Notes: a model not told the origin generated them from the letters alone. A stretch of DNA of 43,147 bases from Prevotella sp. MGM1 (GCF_002933775.1 NZ_BEWV01000099.1:1-43147), one strand, 5' to 3'; shown: positions 26,676 through 34,914, numbered from the stretch's first letter. Program-made: numbers and translations.

Positions 26676-27230
26676 TTATTTGAGTATATATGTAACGGAC
26701 ACGCCTATTCTTGTCGGCAGTATGTAATAGCCTTTTGCATTGGTGCGTTGTTCGCCGTTGACGGAATAGTCCGTATCGTACTTATCGCCTACATAATATT
26801 CTTTGTGATTGTATGTTATCAGGCCGAAGCCTGCATGGCAATCGATATTCACCCTCTTGGTGAGCGAGAAAACATATCCGAAGGTCATGCCTACACCCAA
26901 TCCGATACCTTCGTAAACCTTTCCGGACCATGTTATGTCGTATGAGGCGGCCAGTCCGCCGATACCGATAAACTCGCGGTGCATGGGCCGGCCGGAGAAA
27001 TAATAGCGATATTCGGGTTGTACTCCCAATATGTGCATCGTCTTCCCCCAGGGATTACGGTTGAACAGCGCGTTCAGTCCCACCGTGGAGCGCTCGCCAA
27101 CAACAAGTTCGGCACCAAGCGAAGGCGTTTGTGCCAGATCCATGAGCAGGTCTGTGTTCACAGCCACAATCTGTGCTTTGATTTGCGAACACATCGTTGC
27201 CAATGCAATGATGAGGAGTAATCGTTTCAT
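26676..27230 (-). CDS. DUF3575 outer-membrane protein (short form) of fimbrial locus 2
   Basis: A 184-residue protein with signal peptide MKRLLLIIALATMCSQIKAQ and the DUF3575 pattern IVAVNTDLLMDLAQTPSLGAE followed by MHILGVQPEYRYYFSGR and barrel-like strands to ISVTYILK-type end. It closely parallels the first gene of locus 1 (TNLLYDIAAYTANAGVEVG), so the two loci share this module. The 24 codons upstream in frame run into the hairpin region and are not coding. It is separated from the fimbrillin gene by 105 bases containing a strong hairpin, and leads the OmpA/barrel/TPR trio. Confidence 0.83.
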   Translation of the reverse strand: MKRLLLIIALATMCSQIKAQIVAVNTDLLMDLAQTPSLGAELVVGERSTVGLNALFNRNPWGKTMHILGVQPEYRYYFSGRPMHREFIGIGGLAASYDITWSGKVYEGIGLGVGMTFGYVFSLTKRVNIDCHAGFGLITYNHKEYYVGDKYDTDYSVNGEQRTNAKGYYILPTRIGVSVTYILK

Positions 27231-27270
27231 GATTTTTATTCTTGGATAATGTTTTGTCTTTATTGTTTTT

Positions 27271-27309
27271 AATCTGCTTGTGTGCCCGAGAGAGGCACAC
27301 AAGCAGATT
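27271..27309. promoter_or_regulatory. Perfect 16-bp hairpin between fimbrillin and assembly genes
   Basis: AATCTGCTTGTGTGCC (27271-27286) and GGCACACAAGCAGATT (27294-27309) are perfect complements around a 7-base loop. In the direction of transcription (minus) no T-run follows; A residues do. So it is not a standard intrinsic terminator. A processing, stability or attenuation element that lowers expression of the downstream assembly genes is plausible. Confidence 0.7.
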
Positions 27310-27335
27310 GATAGTGAGATATGGTTCTGTTTGTA

Positions 27336-28517
27336 TTAATATTGAACATCATATTCCTTGTCGTCTGTAATCCACGGCGCGAGGGTGGCATTGAGACGGA
27401 TATCCTCTGGAGAATATATTGTGAGTACGACATTGTATAGTGTTCCGGCCTTTGTGAATTTACCTTCCTCGGAGGTCAATACCGCATCGGGAAACACGTC
27501 AAGCATTTTCTCTTCACCACCGGTTGCTTGAGCCAGTGTTATCCTCACTCTGTACTGCTGTTTCAGGCCGTTTGCGCCATCCGTGTTCAGTGGAGGCAGC
27601 ATAATGCCTTGACCCAGTTCCTGTTTGGTTTCCGAAACCCGAACCGGTACGAATTCGCCGTCATTATCGCCACGCACGGTGTACTTGGTATCGGTAGCTT
27701 CCGTGATGCTGAGAGTGCCGTTGGCCTCTTTGTCGGTGGACGCGACGACGAGGCGTACTTTCTCCGGAACGTCACAGACCTCGACATTCTTGATGATCAG
27801 GTCTTTGGCTTTTTCATCGACAACCCCGCCTTTCATTCCTGCGATGCAATGAAACTGCACCTGGATGAGTTTATGTTCAAAAGCCATTTTGGCGGATGTG
27901 TTGATGTTTGCCGTTTCGCGGAAATACTTGGCACTGTATGCGTTTGGTGCGGTGTTGTCCGTATAACCGTGAATGACGTCTTCCTTGCCGGTGATGGGAA
28001 TATCGGCATACACATTGTTGGCATCGCCTGTTATCTCTGTTGTTCTCGGATAATAGCCGTAGAACTGATATGTGAGCCAGTTTGATAGGGGATAATACTT
28101 TATTTCCTTTTCTGTCCCGTTATCGGCGTAAAACTCAATGTCCGTATATGCCGTGCCGTCTTCTGTCTTTGTCTTCTTTACGGCGTCGGCTTTTACATTG
28201 TCCAACAGTCTGTAATATTTGGCATGTTGATGCAAAGGGTCCCAGGTGATGGTTTTATCGAATTTGGTATTCTCGACAAAGCCGTTAGCCAAACAGAATA
28301 TTCCCAAGTCGTTGGCTTCGAATGTATTTGTGCCGTCATCGGAGTCCAGAGCGGCACGAGTGCCGCCTGAACCTGATGAGAGTTGTATTCTAACGTCGCT
28401 GTTGCTTGGTATTACAGGTATTACCATGTCGTTCTCATTGTCGGAAGTATCGTCACTGCCGCAGCCTGTGAATGATACCAAAGCAACGCAAACTATTAAA
28501 AATATTCTATTTATCAT
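27336..28517 (-). CDS. Fimbrillin-family (Mfa-like) lipoprotein 3 of locus 2
   Basis: A 393-residue lipoprotein with lipobox Cys19 (VSFTGC) and Thr-Arg at 53-54 (GGTRAALD). The fimbrillin-family body shows FEANDLGIFCLANG, LTYQFYGYYPRT, a KMAFEHKLIQVQFHC strand and the C-terminal TLYNVVLTIYSPEDIRLNATLAPW. The last block is the signature of Bacteroidetes fimbrillin-family (Mfa_like_1) proteins, in which the final strands donate to the neighbouring subunit. It lies 25 bases after the 475-residue fimbrillin and is the last of three tandem fimbrillins. Confidence 0.86.
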   Translation of the reverse strand: MINRIFLIVCVALVSFTGCGSDDTSDNENDMVIPVIPSNSDVRIQLSSGSGGTRAALDSDDGTNTFEANDLGIFCLANGFVENTKFDKTITWDPLHQHAKYYRLLDNVKADAVKKTKTEDGTAYTDIEFYADNGTEKEIKYYPLSNWLTYQFYGYYPRTTEITGDANNVYADIPITGKEDVIHGYTDNTAPNAYSAKYFRETANINTSAKMAFEHKLIQVQFHCIAGMKGGVVDEKAKDLIIKNVEVCDVPEKVRLVVASTDKEANGTLSITEATDTKYTVRGDNDGEFVPVRVSETKQELGQGIMLPPLNTDGANGLKQQYRVRITLAQATGGEEKMLDVFPDAVLTSEEGKFTKAGTLYNVVLTIYSPEDIRLNATLAPWITDDKEYDVQY

Positions 28518-28542
28518 ATATATATAAACTTGGAGTTAAGGA

Positions 28543-29970
28543 TTAATCCTGACCGATATTTATTTCACCGCCGTCTTCCCATGGAGCGAGTGTTGTTGTG
28601 ACAACGATACGCTCGAAGCCGTATATCGTGATGATTACGTTATAAGACTTGCCAGCCTCAAAAGCAGCAATGCCTGTCGTCTCACCTTTCTTGACCAGGT
28701 CGGGAGTAATGTCGAGGGTATAAACTTTTGTCTTGAATCTGTAATCGTCTTCAGTGGCTTCCGAACCGTCTGCTATCGGGTTTTTCAATATTTTTTGTTT
28801 TACGGTGATTTCCAATGTATATTTATCTAGACCGGGACTTACGAGAAGGGCTTCTCCGATATTTTTAGCTGCTGATGCTCCGTCTATCCACATATTTGGA
28901 AAACCTGTTGCGGCTTCTGTCGGTAGAGACACATTGGCGTCTTCCACTTTTTTGTAATATTTTCCGTTCTCTTCTTCGTAACCGTCTTTAAGCACGCCAC
29001 TTTCCTTTGCTTCCGATTCTTCCACCTCTACTTTTTTAGTGGCTGTGCGGTTTCTCAATGTTAGATAAGGAAGAAACTCTCCTTCCTCTGTCGTTATGCC
29101 TTTGACCGTTTCTGACTCTGTCTCGTTTTTAGACCATGTGATGTATTCGTCGTTCTCAGGAGCGTTTGCGGGCAGATGGGCAATGGTCAGTACGCCGTTT
29201 GTTCTTGATGAAAGTTTTATGCTCTCGACTTTTACAGCCGTTTCATCGGTATTGTTTTCATCTTTTGGACAAGAGTTCTCATTGCCGCCTTTGATCTGGA
29301 AAGTGAAGCGAGAGAGCAAGTGATTGAACAGAAGGTTGGGCTGGATGCCGTGACGGGCTGCCTTTGCAGAGTAGACATCCTCAGCTTTCACGGTGTTACT
29401 CTCACTTTCGATTATATTCCGGTCGGCGTCTGAAAGAAGTGTGGTCGCTCTCATGACGTCTTGCGTTCCGTCGATGGTGAAGTCTACCGTATAGGCCGTT
29501 TCTTCTGTGTTAAGAGCGGCCGGGCTGTTTTGTACGGCGTCATCCAGACGGTAGCCATAGAAATCGAAAGAACCTGATGGAGGATAATACTTGTATTCAC
29601 TTTGCGGAAGAGTGGCTTCGCCTGTTGACTCTCCGTCGGGAGTTGTCATGATTGCATCTTTGTACAATGCTTCTGTAGGATTGTCTGTGCCGTCGGAAGT
29701 GGCTAATTTCAGAGTCCCTTTTCTGAACATAAATACATTTACGGATTGTCCGGACCATGCGTTAGGAGAAATGACGGTCTCTCCGTCCATAACGCCTCCC
29801 ACGGTTCCTGTACCACGGGTCTGAACTTCCGATGCGACAGAAGCCACTCCGATTTTGATTGCCTCACGACTTTCATTGCCTGTAGCATCACCACTTGCGA
29901 AATCATCGCTTGACGAACATGCAGATAACATGCCTACGGCTGCGGCTGCATAGAAAAATAACTTTTTCAT
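28543..29970 (-). CDS. Fimbrillin-family (Mfa-like) lipoprotein 2 of locus 2
   Basis: A 475-residue lipoprotein with lipobox Cys18 (GMLSAC) and Thr-Arg at 51-52 (EVQTRGTG). The body contains YKYYPPSGSFDFYGYRLDD, HGIQPNLLFNHLLSRFTFQIK and the family ending SYNVIITIYGFERIVVTTTLAPW. It differs from the 393-residue paralogue by acidic, Lys/Glu-rich insertions around residues 300-345. The A-rich leader before the ATG and its intact frame suggest it is the main expressed fimbrillin of this locus, given that the preceding paralogue is interrupted. Confidence 0.87.
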   Translation of the reverse strand: MKKLFFYAAAAVGMLSACSSSDDFASGDATGNESREAIKIGVASVASEVQTRGTGTVGGVMDGETVISPNAWSGQSVNVFMFRKGTLKLATSDGTDNPTEALYKDAIMTTPDGESTGEATLPQSEYKYYPPSGSFDFYGYRLDDAVQNSPAALNTEETAYTVDFTIDGTQDVMRATTLLSDADRNIIESESNTVKAEDVYSAKAARHGIQPNLLFNHLLSRFTFQIKGGNENSCPKDENNTDETAVKVESIKLSSRTNGVLTIAHLPANAPENDEYITWSKNETESETVKGITTEEGEFLPYLTLRNRTATKKVEVEESEAKESGVLKDGYEEENGKYYKKVEDANVSLPTEAATGFPNMWIDGASAAKNIGEALLVSPGLDKYTLEITVKQKILKNPIADGSEATEDDYRFKTKVYTLDITPDLVKKGETTGIAAFEAGKSYNVIITIYGFERIVVTTTLAPWEDGGEINIGQD

Positions 29971-30067
29971 AAGGGTTAATTTAATTAATATTAAAGAATA
30001 ACATTTCGTATTCCGTTATTTGTCTGAAAATCATATATAAGTTCGTATCTTCACTTTCATGCAGGGA

Positions 30068-31504
30068 TTACTCTCCGCCTATTGAGATGTCTCCGCCGAA
30101 TAGCCAACTGTCTATATTAGAGTTGACTTCTATCTTTTGCGGTCCGTATATCGCAATATTTATATTGTAAAGGTTGTTTGGCTTGAAATCTATTTTTTGG
30201 TCATCTGTCGGCAGGCTGTATTAGTAAACACGTTCTTCTTTATCGTCAAATCCGGGAAGGGAGCATGTGAAGTATATGCGTAGTGTGCATTTTCCCACTG
30301 CCGGTATGAGCAGGCCTGTTCCGGCTTCTTCCCGCTTTCGCTCTTTCCACGGCATGTTTGTGTATGAATCTTCCCACGGCAGTTTTAATCCCAAGAAATA
30401 AGGATCATTATAGTTGCCGGTGTCTTCGGTGTGGACATCTTCTTTATCTTCTGTTTTTGTGTCATTGGTAATGTCACCCGCACTGTCTGTCTTTTTCGTA
30501 TCTTTTCTTATCCATAATTCTTTTCGGTCGCTTTCCTTTTTATCGTTCCAGGTCAAGGCCATGTCTTCCGCATATCTGCCGGCAACTATAAACTCGCCTT
30601 TATAAGGCAATTCAACCGATATGCGGGTGACGTTCACGTATTTGCAGTCGGCACTGCCCGGATAGAGGAAAAACTTTAATCGTGCCAGTTTGTGTTCAAG
30701 CGGTACTATCGGATAAATACCATGTCTGGCAGAGTATGTACTGAAACCGCGTGTATTCAGGATTCTACTGTATTCTGCGTCATCGAGATCGTTTTTTATA
30801 TCAATGAAGTGCTTGTTGAGATATTCATCGTTCAATACGGGTGATGTACCGCACATTATGTCTTGGCTTCCGTCTATCTCAATATGATGCACAATCTTGT
30901 CGGCGGTGCGCTCGGTCATGGTCTCACTGTCGTCAATGTGGTATACAAAGAAATTGTATGCTCGATCGATATATTCCTTTTTGTTGCTGTAATTAAGTAT
31001 CTTAGGATGCTCGGTGTAGTATCTGTCATATTGGAATACAAGCTCTTTGTTTCTGTTTGTATTCAATTTTGCCGGCATGCCTAATCGGTCATATCCGTCT
31101 ACGAGACAGTGCCTGTGTTCTATATCCCGTTGACCGCCTGACGTTTTGAAGAATGATTGTGTCAGGTCGGTAGTCTCATCCACTCCGTTATGGAATGCGA
31201 ATACATGAAAGGTGAATTTCTGCTCATCCTCTATCGGCCTTGTCTCGTTTCCATTCTCGTTTTTTTCATTTTCAAATACTCCTATTCCGCGTGTGTTGTC
31301 GTTTTTGACAGGGTTGGTCTCGAAGAATTTTTGTTCTTCAAGAAATACTTATACTTCTGTGGCATTATTGTTTTCATTATTGCTGATGTTTATCTCTTGA
31401 TCGTAGTCGAGTCCCGGGTAAGACTCCGAGCCGCATGATATTAATATCGGAAGTATCATTGCCATGGTCGTAAGCAGGACCTGTATGTTTGTCTTTGCTG
31501 TCAT
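30068..31504 (-). pseudogene. Fimbrillin-family gene interrupted by two in-frame UAA codons
   Basis: Reading from the ATG at 31504, a lipoprotein signal with Cys24 (ILISC) is followed by 51 codons and then TAA at 31351-31349 (codon 52). The same frame continues without any shift: a Thr-Arg site at 71-72 (NDNTRGIG), a fimbrillin body (FTFHVFAFHNGVDETTDL, RHGIYPIVPLEHKLARLKFF) and a second TAA at 30223-30221 (codon 428). After that come 50 more codons with the family ending (LYNINIAIYGPQKIEVN...SWLFGGD) to the natural stop at 30070-30068. The central 320-codon frame is thus the body of a broken gene. UAA is used as a normal stop by neighbours (parC, glyS), so recoding is not general. Confidence 0.82.
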
Positions 31505-31606
31505 TTATCTTTTATATTACACATTCATTAAATATATATGTATTTTGTTTGTTGGGGGTATGTCGGTGCGGATGTCATGCTTTGTGCGTGAGCGGCGTGA
31601 CTTTAA

Positions 31607-32935
31607 TCACAGTTCTATGTCAATGTCGTTGCCTTTTTTGTAAATCCACCCTTTTATACCTTCCGCCGACGGGCTTTCCAGCATTTTTTCGCCGTCTATG
31701 ACTATTTCCGATTCAATGTCAATGGTGTGCTTTTTGCCTATGCGCCGTGCGTGATTTCCGTCTTCGGTGATTTCGATAAGATTTGCTTTTGTCAGTTCTT
31801 TATGTATATTCAGAATGCCTTGAATGCTTTTCTTGTGTTCCTTTCCGTTCTTGTTTATTGTACAGTATACTATGGCTTGCAGCATTCCTGGACCTATGAC
31901 TGCCTCTTCATCATTGTTTTTCACAATGCTTGGCACGTTTATCTTTGCCGTGTATTGGGCATACTCGTTAGTCTTGCTGTCTTCCTCCATGCCGACAATA
32001 TGGAACGGGAACATTATTTTGCTGGTTTTAGTTATGTCGATATATCCGTTTGATATGTTGATAGACTGCGGAATACCCGATACTTCTCCGAGTATACCCT
32101 CGATTTTGAAAGTGCAGTTGTCTGCCGATACTTTCCTTACCTTTATGTTTATCGTGATTGTTTGTGTGGCCTGTTGCGGACGGAATGTAATCGATTGGAT
32201 ATGTCCTTCAACGACGGGAGTAATGTTTACGCTGTCTATAAACAGCGGGCATGAGCTTGGCAACATGTATGACGAATATGAATTGAAGTCTGTCCACCCT
32301 TGAAATCCTTTGTCTTTCAATGGCTTGGATATCTTATCCATCTCATATGTTATCTCCCGGCTTGTTCTGTCGTATGTGTTGTATTCAAGGGCAAATCCCT
32401 CATTTGTCATGTTATTGTCGTCCGTTGAGATGAATTTGTCTATGTTTTTCATCTCCATTTTGTTTGTCGCTGTAAACGTGTAGAACTTATATTCTCCCGC
32501 TTTCACATCGAAGTCGCTGTATTTGTATACGGCCTTTTCCGTGTTCTCGCCGTTGTTCTCTTTATCGTTTTCGTCACTGTTTCCCATATTGCCTGTATCC
32601 GTATCGTCTTCTTTTTCCGTTTTGATTGCCGGAGACTCTTCGTGGGTATCTTGTAGAGGTAGCCGATTGAACACATACCGCCCTTTGCCTTCATTCGGTT
32701 CACCTTTCTTTGTATATATGGCCGCTGTCATCTTCCAATAGTTTATCACCCTGTTTGCTATTACGAACATTGAGTCCGGGCGTTCTATGTCAATGTCCGA
32801 TAAATCCCAGTTGTATTCAAATCTCACTTGTGCCCTGTGTGGATGTTGTTCGGTCGGGCATATATCGACATCAGTGCATGCCGATATTAAGGTAGAGAAC
32901 ATAATAAGGAGAGCTGCGGTTTTTATATTTTTCAT
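31607..32935 (-). CDS. DUF5119-type FimB/Mfa2-like anchor lipoprotein of locus 2
   Basis: A 442-residue lipoprotein with lipobox Cys20 (TLISAC) followed by a Cys-Pro segment and AQVRFEYNWDLSDI, then PDSMFVIANRVINYWKM. This corresponds to the DUF5119 family and matches the anchor of locus 1 in its opening, so an outer-membrane anchoring role is inferred. Residues about 105-135 are an acidic low-complexity insertion (Asp/Glu/Asn/Thr). Its start overlaps the stop of the preceding DUF3575 gene by 4 bases (32932-32935). The interrupted fimbrillin starts about 100 bases downstream. Confidence 0.75.
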   Translation of the reverse strand: MKNIKTAALLIMFSTLISACTDVDICPTEQHPHRAQVRFEYNWDLSDIDIERPDSMFVIANRVINYWKMTAAIYTKKGEPNEGKGRYVFNRLPLQDTHEESPAIKTEKEDDTDTGNMGNSDENDKENNGENTEKAVYKYSDFDVKAGEYKFYTFTATNKMEMKNIDKFISTDDNNMTNEGFALEYNTYDRTSREITYEMDKISKPLKDKGFQGWTDFNSYSSYMLPSSCPLFIDSVNITPVVEGHIQSITFRPQQATQTITINIKVRKVSADNCTFKIEGILGEVSGIPQSINISNGYIDITKTSKIMFPFHIVGMEEDSKTNEYAQYTAKINVPSIVKNNDEEAVIGPGMLQAIVYCTINKNGKEHKKSIQGILNIHKELTKANLIEITEDGNHARRIGKKHTIDIESEIVIDGEKMLESPSAEGIKGWIYKKGNDIDIEL

Positions 32936-34284
32936 GGCCTGTCCTCCTTTCTTTCTTCTGTGGCAGATATTATTGGTTCTGTCGACGCAGATTGATTTTT
33001 ATCGTTTGACGATGTCTCTGAACCGGATTTGTCTTTTTTCGTTTCTTTGTTTTTCTTGCTTTCCCGTTCTTTCGTTTTTATTCCTATTTCCGTCTTATTT
33101 TCTTTTTCAGACATTATACTGTCGTTTTTCCAGCCTGTCTGTTTCTCTTGATTTTCTTTCTTCCCGGCTTTTCCTTCATTTCCTGTTTGTTTTTTCATCT
33201 TGCGGTTTATCGCTTTTTGTGATTTAAGAAGTGCCGCTTGTGCTTTTTGTTCCCTTACTTTGATTTTGTTGAGCGAGTCAGTGTTGGCTCGTTCTATTGT
33301 CAACAACGAATCGTATACAGCCCAGAATTCCTTTCGTATCAGACCCTGAATGCTGTCGGTGTTGCGTACGTCGATATCATGCGCCACTTTAGTGAAATGT
33401 ATGTTGTCATGTTTCTCCTGATATTTTGTGTCCACCTCGTATCTCCACCTGTACTTGCTTGTGCTCGGAGTTTTGCCTAGCCGGTATGTCAGGGCACATC
33501 GCAATTCGTTTATCATAGGCATTATTTGTCCGTCGGCGTGTCCTGTCGTCGGGTAGCAATTGCTTTCCCGGTCGAGTCGGTATTTGTCATAAGAAGTATA
33601 TGTGACACCGATGGCTACACCAAGGTCTAAATCAAGACTGTGCCCGTTTCGGAATACATATAATGGTTTTACTATTCCGAACTGGTATCCGGCGCTTATG
33701 GCTGTTCCCTGTTTGCCGTCATTACCGAGCATCATAGAGTATTTGGTAAATGCGAGGTAGGCTCCGCGATAGAACATCGCGTTCGGGTGCTTGGATGTTT
33801 TATGGCGTGCCGAGAACGGTTTGTCCCATATATGCTTGTGTCGGTTGTATTTCCAGTTCCTGCTGTCTTTGTCGATCGTCTTTACTCTGAAATAGTTTCG
33901 GTAGTCTATTCTCGCCTCCGCTATATTATATACCGTTCCGGGATTGTAGGTGTGGCTTGTCTGCCAATTATATCTGATGTTTATGCCGAGAGTGTTTCTG
34001 TTGTAGTTCACGTTTTTAAGGTCAAATTCAATCCCAATGTTGGGTATGAGCATCAGCCAGTCTGCCGCATTGGTACGTATTCCGATGCGATCATTAAGCG
34101 TCAAGGTTTCTATACCCGATTTGCTGTCAATAAGCATCGGCTTTTCCGTTGGTATTACGGCCTCTATCGGCGGCTTCTTTGTTTGCCTTGCAGATTTCTT
34201 GTTTGTTTCTTTTGTCGTCTGGGCCTTTACCGGTATGGTTATAATAATTAGGAAGACTAATATAAGTCTTATTCTATTTGCCAT
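32932..34284 (-). CDS. DUF3575 outer-membrane protein (long form) with charged C-terminal tail
   Basis: A 450-residue protein with a signal peptide ending near residue 21 (IPVKAQ), a Lys/Thr-rich linker of about 45 residues and then a DUF3575-like barrel at about 60-280 (IGIRTNAADWLMLIPNIGIEFD, GINIRYNWQTSH, EARIDYRNYFR). From about residue 320 onward it is helical and then extremely rich in Lys, Glu, Ser, Asn and Thr to the end. The other two DUF3575 proteins of the window lack this tail. It is the first structural gene of locus 2. The tail could reach the cell wall or a partner; no domain is recognisable in it. Confidence 0.78.
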   Translation of the reverse strand: MANRIRLILVFLIIITIPVKAQTTKETNKKSARQTKKPPIEAVIPTEKPMLIDSKSGIETLTLNDRIGIRTNAADWLMLIPNIGIEFDLKNVNYNRNTLGINIRYNWQTSHTYNPGTVYNIAEARIDYRNYFRVKTIDKDSRNWKYNRHKHIWDKPFSARHKTSKHPNAMFYRGAYLAFTKYSMMLGNDGKQGTAISAGYQFGIVKPLYVFRNGHSLDLDLGVAIGVTYTSYDKYRLDRESNCYPTTGHADGQIMPMINELRCALTYRLGKTPSTSKYRWRYEVDTKYQEKHDNIHFTKVAHDIDVRNTDSIQGLIRKEFWAVYDSLLTIERANTDSLNKIKVREQKAQAALLKSQKAINRKMKKQTGNEGKAGKKENQEKQTGWKNDSIMSEKENKTEIGIKTKERESKKNKETKKDKSGSETSSNDKNQSASTEPIISATEERKEDRP

Positions 34285-34309
34285 TAAAAAATGATTTATG
34301 TATCAGGTA

Positions 34310-34344
34310 CAAAATTAAGAATAATCCTTATGGGGGGGTAAAAA
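34310..34344 (-). promoter_or_regulatory. Promoter of fimbrial locus 2 with a C7 tract in the spacer
   Basis: On the minus strand TAATTTTG (34317-34310) fits the -7 consensus. Upstream of it lie a 14-base segment, seven consecutive C residues (34338-34332) and TTTTTA (34344-34339), a weak -33 candidate. The C tract is therefore inside the promoter spacer, 48 bases or more before the first start codon, where a change of tract length would alter box spacing. Confidence 0.55.
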
Positions 34345-34382
34345 GAGTGTATCAGATTAATAACGTATGTGTAACAAATAAA

Positions 34383-34622
34383 TCACGTTTTATCGGTGCT
34401 TTTATTGCGGTCTTCCTTTAGTTTGACGCAGTATGGATTAAAGAAGTTTTTGTCAAGAATAATGCTTATTCTATAAAGCATGGAGCAGTCGATGCTTTTT
34501 CTCCTGAAGATGCTGTATACGTTTGTTCTTTCACAGCATAGCATTCTCGCAAACCAAGAAACGCTGCGTTCTTGGTTTCTCAGTTCTTGTTCTATTAACT
34601 GCCCGATGTGTATTTCTTTCAT
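34383..34622 (-). CDS. Small helix-turn-helix DNA-binding regulator
   Basis: A 79-residue basic protein, MKEIHIGQLIEQELRNQERS followed by VSWFARMLCCERTNVYSIFR and RISIILDKNFF. It matches the small XRE-like helix-turn-helix proteins common in Bacteroidetes: the segment at residues 20-40 is the helix pair, and Arg32/Asn34/Tyr36 would be in the recognition helix. There is no sensor domain. The frame is open farther upstream, but that part is the structured leader, and Met at 34622 begins the conserved domain. It lies 98 bases before the DUF3575 gene on the same strand and is the natural candidate regulator of locus 2. Confidence 0.82.
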   Translation of the reverse strand: MKEIHIGQLIEQELRNQERSVSWFARMLCCERTNVYSIFRRKSIDCSMLYRISIILDKNFFNPYCVKLKEDRNKSTDKT

Positions 34623-34657
34623 ATTGCCCGGTTTTTGCGTACATATCCAAATTGCAT

Positions 34658-34778
34658 AAAAAGAAAAGTGTGAGCCTTTTTCCTCTATTATCCCCAAGAA
34701 AGGCTCTGGACTGCCTGCACAACGGACAATAGAACACAGCTCACACCTTGGGGATATATAAAACCTGATGGCATGGCA
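34658..34778 (-). promoter_or_regulatory. Structured, attenuator-like leader RNA of the HTH gene
   Basis: On the minus strand: a UAUCCCCAAG (34756-34747), b GUGUGAGC (34746-34739), c UCUAUUGUCC (34734-34725), d GAGCCUUU (34706-34699), a' CUUGGGGAUA (34698-34689), c' GGAUAAUAGA (34693-34684), d' AAAGGCUC (34679-34672), b' GCUCACAC (34675-34668), then UUUUCUUUUU. a/a', b/b' and d/d' are perfect; c/c' has one mismatch. Pairing a/a' excludes c/c' and crosses b/b' and d/d', while b/b' or d/d' ends in the U-rich run like a terminator. This is the layout of a switch between terminator and antiterminator. The +1 near 34778 is inferred from the promoter. Confidence 0.6.
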
Positions 34779-34784
34779 TGCCGT

Positions 34785-34792
34785 CAAATATA
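34785..34792 (-). promoter_or_regulatory. -7 promoter box for the leader/HTH transcript
   Basis: TATATTTG on the minus strand is a full match to TAnnTTTG and lies about 30 bases before the first paired segment of the leader. A good -33 box is not seen. Confidence 0.45.
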
Positions 34793-34892
34793 TAATCACA
34801 CCAAGGATGAACGTTAGCGCTGTTCCGTATTGTGCATGAATTGTCCAGATTCATCTTAGAGGAACAAAGCATAAACGCTTCCTTAATATGTC

Positions 34893-34914
34893 TGCTGTTT
34901 ACGGATAAACAGCA
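34893..34914. repeat. Perfect 9-bp inverted repeat
   Basis: TGCTGTTTA and TAAACAGCA around a 4-base loop, upstream of the HTH leader promoter. A TAATTTTG box on the minus strand (34925-34918) adjoins it, so it would lie at the start of a transcript from that box. It could be an operator or the start of a small RNA. No T-run follows on either strand. Confidence 0.4.

Noticed and set aside
30221..31351. Alternative genetic code or general UAA recoding to explain the interrupted fimbrillin
   Set aside because: UAA is the normal stop of intact neighbouring genes such as parC, glyS and the porP gene, so it is not reassigned in this genome.
34668..34756. Leader element as 6S RNA or another known housekeeping RNA
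   Set aside because: The element is only about 100 bases and its crossing pairs do not fit the long single hairpin of 6S; motifs of tmRNA, RNase P and SRP RNA are missing.
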